Positions 23,088 through 35,085 are shown, counted from the first letter of the stretch. The stretch: DNA of 64,000 nucleotides from Odontocerum albicorne (GCA_949825065.1 OX463844.1:26259056-26323055); one strand, 5' to 3'. Numbers and translations are program-made. Notes: generated by a model from the sequence alone, not told the origin.

Positions 23088-23291
23088 TTGATCACCTCCG
23101 TGGCCTAGTTGGTAAGATGACTGCTTCTGAGTTGAGTTGCGAGTTTGATTTTTGCAGGAACCAAGATTTAAAAAAAAACTTCTGGCTTTCACTTTAGTCC
23201 TCACAAACATCTTGCTGATTGATTTGAAGACATTGCCACGTAGCAGTAATCCCACGAAGTTGTACTCTTACCAAATAAAGTGTTAAACATA
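23088..23291 (+). mobile_element. SINE family A copy abutting satellite
   Basis: Head CACCTCCGTGGCCTAGTTGG (A-box-like), a diverged B-box region, GGAACC, then a body with GCTTTCACTTTAGTCCTCAC and a tail with GAAGACATTGCCAC. It ends ATAAAGTGTTAAACATAA at 23291. The 114-bp satellite starts at the next base. Confidence 0.7.
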
Positions 23292-23292
23292 A

Positions 23293-25572
23293 TTCACTTG
23301 GGTGCTGGTATACCTACCAGACGTCATTTGTTTAATATAGTGTGTTCAAGTCCCGAGTTATAGACCACATGAGTAGAGATTCCACTCTAAATGATGTTAT
23401 ATTAAATTCACTTGGGTGCTGGTATATCTACCAGACGTCAGTTGTTTAATATAGTGTGTTCAAGTCCCGAGTTAAAGATCCCTTGAGTAGAGATTCCATT
23501 CTAAATGATATTATATAAAATTCACTTGGGTGCTGGTATACCTACCAGACGTCATTTGTTTAATATAGTGTGTTCAAGTCCCGAGTTAAAGACCCCTTGA
23601 GTAGAGATTTTATTCTAAATGATATTATATAAAATTCACTTGGGTGCTGGTATACCTACCAAACGTCATTTGTTTAATACAGTGTGTTCAAGTCCCGAGT
23701 TAAAGACCCCTTGAGTAGAGATTCCATTTTAAATGATGTTATATTAAATTCACTTGGGTGCTGGTATACCTACCAGACGTCATTTGTTTAATATAGTGTG
23801 TTCAAGTCCCGAGTTAAAGACCCCTTGAGTAGAGATTTTATTCTAAATGATATTATATAAAATTCACTTGGGTGCTGGTATACCTACCAAACGTCATTTG
23901 TTTAATACAGTGTGTTCAAGTCCCGAGTTAAAGACCCCTTGAGTAGAGATTCCATTTTAAATGATGTTATATTAAATTCACTTGGGTGCTGGTATACCTA
24001 CCAGACGTCATTTGTTTAATATAGTGTGTTCAAGTCCCGAGTTATAGACCACATGAGTAGAGATTCCACTCTAAATGATGTTATATTAAATTCACTTGGG
24101 TGCTGGTATATCTACCAGACGTCAGTTGTTTAATATAGTGTGTTCAAGTCCCGAGTTAAAGATCCCTTGAGTAGAGATTCCATTCTAAATGATATTATAT
24201 AAAATTCACTTGGGTGCTGGTATACCTACCAGACGTCATTTGTTTAATATAGTGTGTTCAAGTCCCGAGTTAAAGACCCCTTGAGTAGAGATTTTATTCT
24301 AAATGATATTATATAAAATTCACTTGGGTGCTGGTATACCTACCAAACGTCATTTGTTTAATACAGTGTGTTCAAGTCCCGAGTTAAAGACCCCTTGAGT
24401 AGAGATTCCATTTTAAATGATGTTATATTAAATTCACTTGGGTGCTGGTATACCTACCAGACGTCATTTGTTTAATATAGTGTGTTCAAGTCCCGAGTTA
24501 AAGACCCCTTGAGTAGAGATTTTATTCTAAATGATATTATATAAAATTCACTTGGGTGCTGGTATACCTACCAAACGTCATTTGTTTAATACAGTGTGTT
24601 CAAGTCCCGAGTTAAAGACCCCTTGAGTAGAGATTCCATTTTAAATGATGTTATATTAAATTCACTTGGGTGCTGGTATACCTACCAGACGTCATTTGTT
24701 TAATATAGTGTGTTCAAGTCCCGAGATAAAGACCCCTTGAGTAGAGATTCCATTCTTAATGATGTTATATAAAATTCACTTGGGTGCTGGTATACCTACC
24801 AGACGTCATTTGTTTAATATAGTGTGTTCAAGTCCCGAGTTAAAGACCCCTTGAGTAGAGATTCCATTCTAAATGATGTTATATAAAATTCACTTGGGTG
24901 CTGGTATACCTACCAGACGTCATTTGTTTAATATAGTGTGTTCAAGTCCCGAGTTAAAGACCCCTTGAGTAGAGATTCCATTCTAAATGATGTTATATAA
25001 AATTCACTTGGGTGCTGGTATACCTACCAGACGTCATTTGTTTAATATAGTGTGTTCAAGTCCCGAGTTAAAGACCCCTTGAGTAGAGATTCCATTCTAA
25101 ATGATGTTATATAAAATTCACTTGGGTGCTGGTATACCTACCAGACGTCATTTGTTTAATATAGTGTGTTCAAGTCCCGAGTTAAAGACCCCTTGAGTAG
25201 AGATTCCATTCTAAATGATGTTATATAAAATTCACTTGGGTGCTGGTATACCTACCAGACGTCATTTGTTTAATATAGTGTGTTCAAGTCCCGAGTTAAA
25301 GACCCCTTGAGTAGAGATTCCATTCTAAATGATGTTATATAAAATTCACTTGGGTGCTGGTATACCTACCAGACGTCATTTGTTTAATATAGTGTGTTCA
25401 AGTCCCGAGTTAAAGACCCCTTGAGTAGAGATTCCATTCTAAATGATGTTATATAAAATTCACTTGGGTGCTGGTATGCCTACCAGACGTCATTTGTTTA
25501 ATATAGTGTGTTCAAGTCCAGAGTTAAAGAACCCTTGAGTAGAGATTCCTTTCTAAATGATGTTATATAAAA
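23293..25572 (+). repeat. 114-bp satellite, 20 monomers with higher-order repeat
   Basis: The monomer starting TTCACTTGGGTGCTGGTATA recurs every 114 bp from 23293 to 25459, 20 copies in all. Monomers 1-6 (23293-23976) and 7-12 (23977-24660) form two 684-bp blocks that I read as identical, diagnostic variants included (for example AGACCACATGAG only in monomers 1 and 7). Monomers 14-19 are almost uniform and monomer 20 is diverged. Each monomer holds a small inverted repeat (CTGGTATACCTACCAG) and a B-box-like GTTCAAGTCC. Confidence 0.97.
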
Positions 25573-26159
25573 TAATCATTTGAAAACGTCGTTTAATAAT
25601 TTTTATCTTTTTAAAGCATGTTTCTATTTCAAATATTGTTTGAATAATCCACTTAATGAAATTAAAATAGTTTAAAAGTATTGATTTATTCAAAGCAAAA
25701 TATTTTTAACATCTTTTATTGTATAAAAATAGTCAATAAATAGTCATATTAGTTTTGTTCTCTTTGATTGGACGATGAGAGACTTTTTGGAGTAAAATCA
25801 ACACGCCGCATCTAATTTTAGTCATCTTCATTTGCAATCGACTCAGTGTGGCTGTGAAATAAAGTTTCAAGAGTCATCAGATATACACCATCCTGGATAA
25901 CGTTAAAATACAATTCAAATTTATTTTATTACTCAAAATATCATTTCATCCCAATTCAAGTTTGGTCTTGTCATTTTTTTTTATATAAATTTAAATATCT
26001 TTTTTTTAGAAAAATCTGTCGTGGATTAAAACATCTTAACGTTTTCAATATAAGCTGGTGAGTTGGAAAAAAATGGTTAACAAGTTTACCAGAGATACCA
26101 TGTACGAGTATATCCATGCACTTTAAAGAATATGAACAAAAATTAAATTGCTCAAGACT
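25573..26159. other. intergenic, nothing recognised
   Basis: AT-rich spacer between the satellite and the Jockey element. The open frame 25971-26198 has no motif. Confidence 0.5.
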
Positions 26160-26174
26160 ATGATACAAATAATC
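26160..26174. repeat. 5' target-site duplication of the Jockey element
   Basis: ATGATACAAATAATC here is repeated exactly at 32312-32326, directly after the A-rich tail of the LINE. Confidence 0.85.
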
Positions 26175-26716
26175 AGTTAGGCTCGTCATGTCACACAAGA
26201 CACACGTGTTTTCTTACTCTCCGCTCCTAAATTGAAGTATCTCTATTAATATCATAATATTAGTTAGATATTTTTGTACTTACTACAGTTCTTATAAGTG
26301 TAACTCAGCCGTGTAAATTTTACCTATCCGCTAATTCGTTAATAAGGTAAAAAAAAAAAAATCGTTTTGTATTTAAAAAAAAAAAACCTTCATGTTATAA
26401 ATATTTAACACAGTGCCGATATATTCTCATAGTGAAGTGAAAGTGTTTGGGTCAGTCAGGATAGTGCCCAAATTTCTTAGAATTTGTGCCGACTAGTATC
26501 CCAGACCCTGCCGCTCTCGTATATTATATATTGTCCCTTCAACACATGTTGCCGAGGTCTAAACAACAGTACGTTACCGCCCTATCTCATTTTATTGTCT
26601 CTTTCTATTATATTGTTTAAAATCCTGTTCTGAAATTTATTTACGAGTACTCTTTATATTATATTATTTAAAATGTCGTTTGAAATATTAACTTTAGTGC
26701 TTAACTGTTAACACAC

Positions 26717-27984
26717 ATGGTGGTTCTTAGAACAAAAGTCCCGAAATCCTCGGGAACAAACTCGAGCCGCATCATGGACGCCAAGTCACGAGCCACCCCC
26801 ATGAGGAAAAATTCCGCCCTCTCCTGTCCTGGTGTAGCTGCAAACACCAGCACCAGCAACTCCAGTGCGTGGATCACTCCACGCAATGGAGTTAAACAAT
26901 CAACTCCAGTCCCGGCTCAACCGCTACCGAACCAAAACAGATTCGAGGCACTCCCGGAGGTAGGAGACGCCCCTGGAACACCTGGCTTCCGAGCGCCAGT
27001 AAAGAGGATTACCTCGAGGATCCCACCGGTAATCATTACTTTAGGGAACAAAACACATGACAGATAATAAATCTGGCCAAATCTTTTACAAAGGCGGGCA
27101 TCACGCTCTCCTACAGAGGCAGAGACCGTGCAGCTGTCAACTGCTCAACGTTGGAAGACCACAAAAATCTCGTGGCTGGCCTGAGAGAGACCCAGGCACC
27201 CTTTCACACGTTCACCGCTGAGGTGGAGCGCAGCAAGCGATCCGTCATCAGGGGCCTCCCAGAGCTCCCGGTAGAGGACATCGCGGCTGATCTAGCCGCC
27301 CAAGGGTACAAGCCTCTCCGGGTTTTCAGGATGAAGACCAAGGGTGCCCCGCTCTATACGGTACTCTTCCCAAATGCTTCAAACATTGAGGCTCTCCGGA
27401 CGGAAGTGACGGTGATTAACTACTGTCGCGTCCGCCTGGAGAAATACAAGAACGGTGGCAGGGTAGGCACCCAGTGCTACCGCTGTCAAAACTTTGGCCA
27501 CGCATCGGCGAACTGTAACCACACAGTCCGATGCGTGAAGTGCCTGATGGCGCATGCCACTACCGACTGCCCCAAGAAAGAGCGGGACACCCCTGCGGCC
27601 TGCTGTAACTGCGAGGGTGCTCATCCGGCCAACTATGGTGGTTGCCCCCGCCACCAACAATACATATCCAGCCTACATAAGAGACGCAGCGTACCGGCTC
27701 CCCGGATGGACCATCGCTCGTGGAGCCAGGTAGCCAGCGGTACTCCAGCCTCACCACCTCACCTACCAGCCTCTCCTACAGCCCCCCTTTCTACTCAAAC
27801 ACTCCACCCTCCTCGTGCTCAGCCCCTGCCCCCGCCCCCGATTAACACGTTCACAAACGGAGAAAGCGAGTTACTCGCCATCATGCGCCTTGTCATCGGA
27901 GCCCGGAGCAGGCTCGCTTCTTGCACCACTAAGCTCGAGAAGACTATGATCTACCTCGAGATCATTGAGCAGCTCGTAGGATAA
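26717..27984 (+). pseudogene. Jockey-like ORF1 (gag-like nucleic-acid-binding protein)
   Basis: This encodes the RNA-binding protein that packages the LINE transcript. A 116-codon N-terminal part (26717-27067, Ser/Pro/Asn-rich) is followed in another frame by IINLAKSFTKAGITLSYRG and the open part from 27151. The frameshift falls near 27052-27060, where a TGA or the double TAA closes the frames. In the 277-codon second part, a PRE_C2HC-type region (GAPLYTVLFPNASNIEALR, about residues 65-83) precedes three zinc knuckles: C109-C112-H117-C122, C128-C131-H135-C140 and C151-C154-H158-C165. A proline-rich segment follows, then the end at 27984. ORF2 starts six bases later (ATG 27990). A single one-base change would account for the break. 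Confidence 0.85.
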
Positions 27985-29940
27985 GCGTGATGACGAGTTT
28001 CTCTGGAATGAAAGTACTCTGCTGGAATGCTTACAGCATGCAGCAGAAGATCGAGGAGCTGATGCTGTTGGTGAACAATTCAGGTATAGAGATTGTGCTT
28101 GTTACGGAAACTTGGTTAAAACCTGTATCTCGTGTGAGAGGCACCGGTGGTTTCACCGTCTATAGATCGGATCGCGTTTCCGGTAGAGGTGGAGGCACCG
28201 CGATCCTCATCCGAGACACTATCCATCATACCCAACTCCTCACGCCCGCCCTGACAAACTTGGAGGCTACTGCCATCAGCCTCAAGGTTGACAGGGAGAC
28301 AGTCACAATTGTGGCAGCATATTGTACCGGCTATCGTTCACTTCTGGAAAAAGACATCGAGGCAGTGCTGGCCTTGGGGCCCAAGGTCATCATGGCCGGG
28401 GACTTCAATGCCAAGCACCGTTACTGGAACTGCTTGAGAGCTAACCCGAACGGAACGACGCTGTACAATTATATGGAAAACCACAACTGTCAAATACTAT
28501 ATCCAAATCAACATACCTGTTTCACCAACCCCCGTAGCCCTTCTACACTGGACATTGCTGTAGTCAAAAACTACCCTAACATCTCTGGCTTGACTGCTCT
28601 AGAAGCTCTCTCGTCAGACTACCTCCCAGTCTACTTCACATTGGGAGTGAGGCCGATTGCTAGCCTCAGGGAGCAGTACGACTACGCCAATGCTGACTGG
28701 AAGGGTTACAAAGCCTACCTCCACAACCAGCTCTGCCTATCACCAGAAACTCTGGTGAGCCCACAGGACATCGATACCGCGATAGATACCATCTCCACCT
28801 TCATCCATAATGCCCGTGATGAAAATGTTCCCCTCAAAATTGTCACTCCATACAAAATAAATCTTACTCCTCATATCAAACTCCTTATATCTCTAAAAAA
28901 CAAACGAAGACAGACCTACAGACGTACACTAGACAAACGTGACAAAACACTTCTAAACGTCCTCCAAGATGAAATCAAAAAAGAAATCCGCCTACTTAAA
29001 AACCAGCTATGGCAGAGAAAATTGGCAGCTCTAGAACCGGGTAACGGTACTCTCTGGCGAGTCGTCAAGGGTATCAAGTGCTCGTCTCAAAGCATACCAC
29101 CTCTGCGCACAGCCTCAGGGTTGGCTGTTTCTGGCATTGACAAGGCAAATGCCTTGGCGGACGCTTATGAGAATACGTACTCGATCACTTCCGATCTTGG
29201 AAATGTTGATCTCAACAAAGCTGTCGAGGACACTCTCACCAGCTTTGCTTACTCCCCGACCAACCAAAACGAGGTGCAACTTTGCACCCCGTCCGAAATT
29301 GGTCGTATCCTTGACAGACTTAAAACACGAAAAACACCCGGTCCCGACAATATACACAATAGTCTTCTTAAACAGTTACCACTCAAAGCGAGGATTTTTC
29401 TTACTAAAATAATAAATGCTTCACTCCTTAATGGCTATTTTCCGAGTATTTGGAAAGTAGCCAATATTGTTCCTATTCACAAGCCAAATAAACCTACCGA
29501 AAATCCAACTAGCTACAGGCCCATCAGCCTTCTTCCAGGTCTTGGCAAGATTCTTGAGAGAGTGGTTGCCTCAAGGTTAGTGTTCCATCACGAATCCAAT
29601 AATACATTCCCTCATGAGCAATTTGGATTTAGAACAAGACACAACACGGTCCAGCAACTTATCCGTGTCGTGGAAGACGTGTCGATGGGCTTCAATAGGA
29701 ACAGAAGTACTGGCATGGTACTGCTGGACCTCGAGAAGGCTTTTGATACTGTCTGGCACGATGGCCTTCTTCACAAACTTCTCCTCACTGGCACTCCAAT
29801 CTATCTCGTGAAACTACTTCAATCCTACCTTTCCAATAGAAGTTTCACAGTCACCACTCATCATTCTACGTCATCCGCCAGGCGGCCCATCCCTATGGGT
29901 GTCCCCCAAGGCAGTATACTTGGACCATGTCTATTTAATA

Positions 29941-31227
29941 TTAGGTCCTTACATATGAAATTGGCGTTTTGCCGTACTGGCAACTTTGATCTCAAATATC
30001 TTCTCTTTGGTTAGGAATTCCAAATTCAAATTTATACAGCTATTTACTCAAGTATTTGTGTTTCGAAAATTATAATTCATTTGTTTTTTCCTCAATTGTT
30101 TTTTTTCTTTGCGTCACTCAGTTTACAAAATGGAAAACTTGAAATATCGCGTTATTTACGAGTACGAGTTCCACCGTGGCACCAGTGCTGCAGAAACGGC
30201 TCGAAGGATTAATGATGTGTATGGCGACGGTGCCGCAAAAGAAAACACAGTGAGTTTTTGGTTCCAACGTTTTCGTTCTGGAAATTTCGACCTGCAGAAA
30301 AAGCCCCGTGGACGGCCGGAGACCAAAGTTGATAATGAAGAATTGAAGGCTATTGTGGAAGCGGATCCATCGCAAACCACGTCCGAGTTAGCTGCAGGCT
30401 GCGGTGCTAGTGATAAAACTGTTTTAATCCACTTGAAGCAAATTGGGAAGGTGAAAAAGCTTGAAAGGTGGGTACTTCACGAATTGAGTGAAGCAAATCA
30501 ACAAACGCGCGTTGACTGCTGCGTTGCATTACTCAACCGGCACAATAATGAAGGGATTTTGAATCGAATCATTACCTGTGATGAAAAGTGGATCCTGTAT
30601 GATAATCGGAAGTGCTCATCGCAATGGCTGAACCCTGCCGAACCAGCCAAACCATGCCCCAAGCGAAAATTGACTCCAAAAAAGTTACTTGTGAGCGTTT
30701 GGTGGACTAGTGCTGGTGTCGTTCACTACAGCTTTCTTAAATCTGGCCAGACGATTACGGCAGATGTCTATTGTCAGCAACTGCAAACCATGATGGAAAA
30801 GCTAGCTGCTAAATAACCGAGGCTGGTTAATCGCTCTAGGCCACTGCTGCTTCATGATAACGCTAGACCACACACTGCACAACAGACGGCTACCAAATTA
30901 GAAGAGCTTCAATTGGAATGTCTAAGACATCCACCGTACTCTCCGGACCTTGCCCCAACAGATTACTATTTTTTTCGAAATTTGGATAACTTCTTGCAAG
31001 GGAAAAAATTCAACTCCGATGGGGCAGTCCAAACCGACTTCAAAGATTTTATTGATTCCCGTCCGAATGGTTTTTTTAGTAAAGGGATCGATGAACTACC
31101 TATGAGATGGCAAAAGTGCATAGATAGCAATGGTACATACTTTGATTAAATAAATATATTATATTAAAAAAAAATCAACTTTATGTTCCTCCCAAACAAA
31201 ACGCCAATTTCATATGTAAGGACCTAA
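29941..31227 (+). mobile_element. mariner element M4 (Hsmar2/irritans-like), nested
   Basis: The 31-bp terminal inverted repeats (29941-29971 and 31197-31227) begin TTAGGTCCTTACATATGAAA and are perfect reverse complements. TA flanks both sides (29939-29940, 31228-31229). The 1287-bp length fits a complete mariner. It is inserted in ORF2 of the Jockey element, so it is the younger of the two. Confidence 0.96.
30130..31149 (+). pseudogene. mariner transposase with one nonsense codon
   Basis: A DD34D transposase of 339 residues. I take ATG 30130 as the start because MENLKYRVIYEYEFHRGTSA begins the conserved helix-turn-helix part; the upstream ATG in the same frame adds seven unconserved residues. 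Visible blocks: RRWF-like FWFQRFRSGNFDL, PSQTTSELA, WVLHELSE (WVPHEL motif with Pro changed to Leu), ITCDEKW (Asp151), LLHDNARPH (Asp243) and YSPDLAPTDYYFF (Asp278). The end is WQKCIDSNGTYFD. The catalytic triad and 34-residue spacing are intact. The frame is broken only by a TAA at codon 229 (30814-30816), where a CAA to TAA change would explain it. The similarity pattern is that of the irritans/Hsmar2 group, different from the three mariners at 17.4, 18.7 and 38.1 kb. Very recently inactivated. Confidence 0.92.
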
Positions 31228-31981
31228 TATTTACACACACGACATTCCGACTCCCCCAAACTGTAAACTCGCACTATTTGCTGACGATGCGGCATGCTAC
31301 GCATCGTCACTCAAGGTGGATCGAGCTGGTCGCCGTCTTCAGATTGCTCTTGAGATCCTTGAGAAATACTACCAGGACTGGAGGCTCAAAATCAATGACG
31401 CCAAAACTGAGGCCATCATGTTCTCCCGAAAAATCAAGGAAAGAGTGCCGTCGATGCCCTTATTCATCGGTGGTTGCCTGGTTGAGTGGCAGGACGTGGT
31501 TAAATACCTTGGCCTGCACCTTGACCGGCGACTGACGTGGAAAACCCATTTGAATACCATCAGACAGAAGGGTCACAAGGGCATAGGGGCTATCAGTTCG
31601 ATATTTCATCGACGCAGCTTCCTTTCAACAAAAAATAAGCTCCTCCTCTATAAAACCCTTATTCGTCCTATCTTGACCTATGCTGCACCCGTTTGGGGTA
31701 GTGTGAGCAATACGGGTCACCTGAAACTCCAGAGAGTGCAGCACAAGGCATTCAAGATATCTTTTAACACCCATCCCAGAACAAATCTTACCCGACTTCA
31801 CGCTGAACAGCGAGAAGAAACCCTACAACACCACATCCTCGCTTGGACCGTGAAGTTCTATAAAAGCCAACAAAATCACAGAAATCCCTTAGTCGCTGCC
31901 CTGGGGGCTTACGAGAGTAAAACCGACCTACCCTTCCGTTATAAGCACAAGCTCCCGAAGCATTATCTGTTGCCTGACTAG

Positions 31982-32311
31982 TCCACCTACAGTATTAGCT
32001 GGGACGACCAAGGTCTGAGTGAATGTGATGAAATACAAGTAGCCTGAACGAGTGGACTTGTTTTTGCTGAATAATTAGTGTAATAATTGTTATCTAGTTA
32101 TAAGAAGTATGTAGGTGTTAATTATTTCTAAGATCTCATATATTAAGATTGAATAAATAAAATAAAATGATATGTAGGAAAATAAGTTTAAATAAGTTCA
32201 TAAATTATAACATATAATTAAGATTAGTTAAGTAATAAATTTGTATATAGGTATAGCCTTGACAAATGTTTGTATAGTAATTTACTTGTTTAATAAAAAA
32301 AATAAAAATAA
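31982..32311 (+). other. Jockey 3' untranslated region and A-rich tail
   Basis: The 330 bases after the ORF2 stop contain AATAAA-type signals (AATAAATAAAATAAAATG at about 32151) and end in TAATAAAAAAAATAAAAATA before the duplicated target site. Confidence 0.75.
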
Positions 32312-32326
32312 ATGATACAAATAATC
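32312..32326. repeat. 3' target-site duplication of the Jockey element
   Basis: ATGATACAAATAATC, an exact repeat of 26160-26174, placed right after the tail. Confidence 0.85.
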
Positions 32327-33711
32327 GATTATATTGTTTGCATTGATTAATAAAATAAGAATTTATATTTGCATTGTACTAAGAGTCTAATTAAAATCTT
32401 CAGTCATAGAGTATGAGGCCTCTTTTATTGCCTATATAGAGTATAATAAAAAAATACGATTCCATGTCAGCGAATGCGTGTTGCTTTTGCTATCTCCTCA
32501 ATATGTAAATCCTTAGAACCTAATAATATTGTATGTATAGGAGGCAAGAAGACGCCCACATGCGGTGTTGGAACGTGATCTAAGAAACCTATCGAAATTT
32601 CTCTTTATGAAGTCGATTGGATGATCGTCCAAAGGTTATTTGGTAGAACACATAAAAACCTAAACTTTTGGATCTTTCCAGATAAAGTCTGGATTCCAAT
32701 GATGGTATAGTATTAATAACTAGTAAAAAATACACAAAAAATGTTTGAACTGATTGAAATATTCAATGAATGGATTATTTCTTACGAAATTCCTGTTTTT
32801 TTAGTGACATGATTGAATACGAATTAATATTTAATTGACTATTCACCAAGCAAAAAATCTTTATACTATAAAAATGTTAAGCTGTGGCTTAACGGTTTTC
32901 TTTACTTGGATTTTTTTATTGGAGGTGCTTTGGGTTAAATTAACAGTGATGGCACAATTATTTTAGGATAGGTAAATTAAACATGAAAAAATAAACGTAA
33001 TTTTTTTTTAATGATTAAAAAGATCGTCATATATTTAATAGTTTTTTTTCTAACTAAATGAGTTGTGCAAGTTCACTTACAAGATTTTTTACATATATTT
33101 CTTTCTTTTGATAGGATTTATTATTTTAATCTAGTATATTACATGCATTTCTCATAAATTGGTTTTTTATTTAGTTATAACAGGCCAATGCTTTTTAACA
33201 TCCTTGGATGTGTCTCTTTTATGTTACGTAACTTATTTCTCATATACTTTCCGTATTAAAAAGGACTCAAAAGATTGATAATATATTATTTGAATAAGTT
33301 ATTCTTTATCAAAATTTTGTGGATAAAAGATAACTGTTATAAGTAAAATAAAGAAAGATGTCTTAAAATGATTTTGCCACATTCTGAAGAAATGAAAAGC
33401 AAGCTAGAAGAATTTCTAAAAAAGAATAAAAGAACAAACGTGTATACACTTTAACTGAGAAAAAGGGTGTTTGAGAAATAGAAGAGTGTGTAAGGCGAAA
33501 TTTATGAATTTGGCTGAAGCGACAGCTGTGTGCACATATATAAAAATGTAGATATCTGTCGTTTCTGTTTAGCTCAAAACAGATATGACGGGGTGGTATG
33601 TATGTACAATATATAGTATTGTAAAGAAAAAATGAAAGGATACATTATTTAGCACCTTTAGATAAATTATTTAGCAATTAGAGGAGACTCTTCAAGAGCA
33701 CTTAATTTCGG
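32327..33711. other. intergenic, nothing recognised
   Basis: AT-rich, with no coding motif or shared repeat seen. Confidence 0.5.
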
Positions 33712-33790
33712 GATTCGAACCCACAATTACCGAATTGATATTTCCCCATACCTGCATAAACCAATTATAGAAGTATCAATTATAATGCTC
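33710..33790 (-). mobile_element. tRNA-like SINE head, isolated
   Basis: The minus strand contains GGGTTCGAATCCCGAAATTA, a textbook B box, preceded at tRNA-like distance by ATTGGTTTATGCAGGTATGG, which could be a weak A box. No clover-leaf with full stems is evident, so I read this as the head of a SINE rather than a tRNA gene. Confidence 0.4.
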
Positions 33791-33799
33791 TCCTAAGGA

Positions 33800-34744
33800 A
33801 CATCTAAATGATAATATCATACAAAGACACAATGATATTGACTTTTTACTCTCTGCACTATCCATCTAGTGCTATTTTATGATTTTATTTTATAACACTG
33901 TTGAATTTATTTTATCATCTTTTGTATCATAAAGACCATTTGATCGTTAAAAAAAATATATTTGAATGATACGCAAGGACCCACAGCACAATAATATTTT
34001 TTACATATGTATGTTATCTGACGTAGAAATGCAAAACACAAAATTCCAAAATTTCCTTTCATTAATAATTAAACACATAAAATCTGGAATCTTTGACTAG
34101 GGATTGTCTCATCCGCCTTTTCCTTTATCCTTTGGGGAGCATAACTTATGTTACATCAACAGTAGTTACCTTTATGTAGTCTTTCTCTCCTGTTTACGCA
34201 AATATATAGTTTACTTGATCCTAACATTAAGTCTCTTCTTCCTATTGTTTCGGGAAGATAACAAACAGAATAAACCCTCTAATCCGAGAAATGGTTACGA
34301 AAGGGGTCACAGATATGTTTATTTTGTTCCTTCAACAAAGGTTATCTTTGAAGAGGTAATATTTCTGTTGTAAACGCTCAACAATTATCAGGAATAAAAG
34401 AAATGAGACAAATGGTGGTTTAGAATTTATAAACGAACTGTCGTCATGTGGAACTTTATATTGTAAAATATTAAAATAAAGTTCAAATTATATTATAAGT
34501 TCCAGAAATAAATAAAACGGTGGAATTTAAGAAAAATATATTTTTTTAAATGTTTTAATCGGAGTACAAAAAAGATATCAATAAATGTTTTTATATGTAT
34601 ATTTTGGTATAGTTATGAAATAACGTAATATTTTCATAAAACAATTTACAGTGTGATTTGTAGATTTACTAGTAGACTCACCGCACACATAGTATTGTAG
34701 AATATCTGCCTATGCCTATGTTTTTGTGTTTTTATATATTACCC
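33800..34744. other. intergenic, nothing recognised
   Basis: AT-rich. The open frame 34104-34373 lacks any recognisable motif. Confidence 0.5.
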
Positions 34745-35085
34745 TTCAACATATCCGAATTGGTATTTCAGAAGTATTGAAGAGTTTGACAGGTGGACAA
34801 TATTATCTTTATCCCTAGTTATCGAGCCTACAGGTAAATAACCACAAGAGAAAGCATGAAAATTGTCATTAAAGTGCTGGTCATATTACCACACGAGTAC
34901 GTTAGAGGCATAGAAACTCAAACGCATATTTGACGTAGGTATGTGAATATTGGTGTCAAACGAATTATTTCATAATGCTGGAATCGCTTTTCTTTTTCTT
35001 CGGGTTCTTATTGAGAATTTAATCCGAAACCCCATGTATGGAATTCTAGCTTCTTACCAACTAGGCCACAGAGGTCGTATGCCCA
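34745..35085 (-). mobile_element. SINE family B copy, near full length
   Basis: On the minus strand the head GACCTCTGTGGCCTAGTTGG (A-box-like) starts near 35078. A diverged GGGGTTTCGGATTAAATTC lies where the B box should be. A body of about 240 bp ends at 34745 with AATTCGGATATGTTGAAGGG, the tail also seen at 63.27 kb. Confidence 0.65.

Larger units (their letters stand above)
27990..31981 (+). pseudogene. Jockey-like ORF2: endonuclease and reverse transcriptase, split by mariner
   Basis: The product nicks target DNA and copies the LINE RNA into it. The start is the ATG at 27990, just before TSFSGMKVLCWNAYS. The N-terminal AP-endonuclease domain shows VTETWL (Glu) and AGDFNAKHRYW near residue 136. 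The reverse transcriptase shows TSYRPISLLPGLGK, LLDLEKAFDTVWHDG (motif A, about residue 577) and PMGVPQGSILGPCLFN (motif B). At 29940 a mariner interrupts the codon after LFN. Beyond it, at 31230, the same frame resumes with YTHDIP and LFADDAACYAS (catalytic FADD, about residue 667). It continues through VKYLGLHLDRRLTW to HYLLPD and the stop at 31981. Without the mariner the frame is open for about 900 codons, normal for the clade. No other break was seen, so the element may have been active shortly before the mariner landed. Confidence 0.9.
26175..32311 (+). mobile_element. Jockey-clade LINE, apparently full length
   Basis: The element has a 5' untranslated region of about 540 bp, ORF1 (a gag-like zinc-knuckle protein), ORF2 (AP endonuclease plus reverse transcriptase), a 3' untranslated region of 330 bp and an AAAAAAAATAAAAATAA tail. 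A 15-bp duplication flanks it. Removing the mariner at 29941-31227 and its TA duplication leaves about 4.85 kb, a usual length for this clade. It is much more GC-rich than its surroundings, which supports recent arrival. Confidence 0.88.

Noticed and set aside
23095..23150. tRNA gene at the SINE heads (also 44168, 60329, 34.7-35.1 kb)
   Set aside because: Only A- and B-box-like motifs are present. Acceptor and anticodon stems do not pair convincingly, and each head runs into a shared SINE body.
23293..25572. CRISPR-like array
   Set aside because: The whole 114-bp unit repeats with no unique spacers, and the window is eukaryotic in content.
27379..27757. Minus-strand frames inside the Jockey ORF1
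   Set aside because: They are shadows of the zinc-knuckle coding sequence, caused by its higher GC content.
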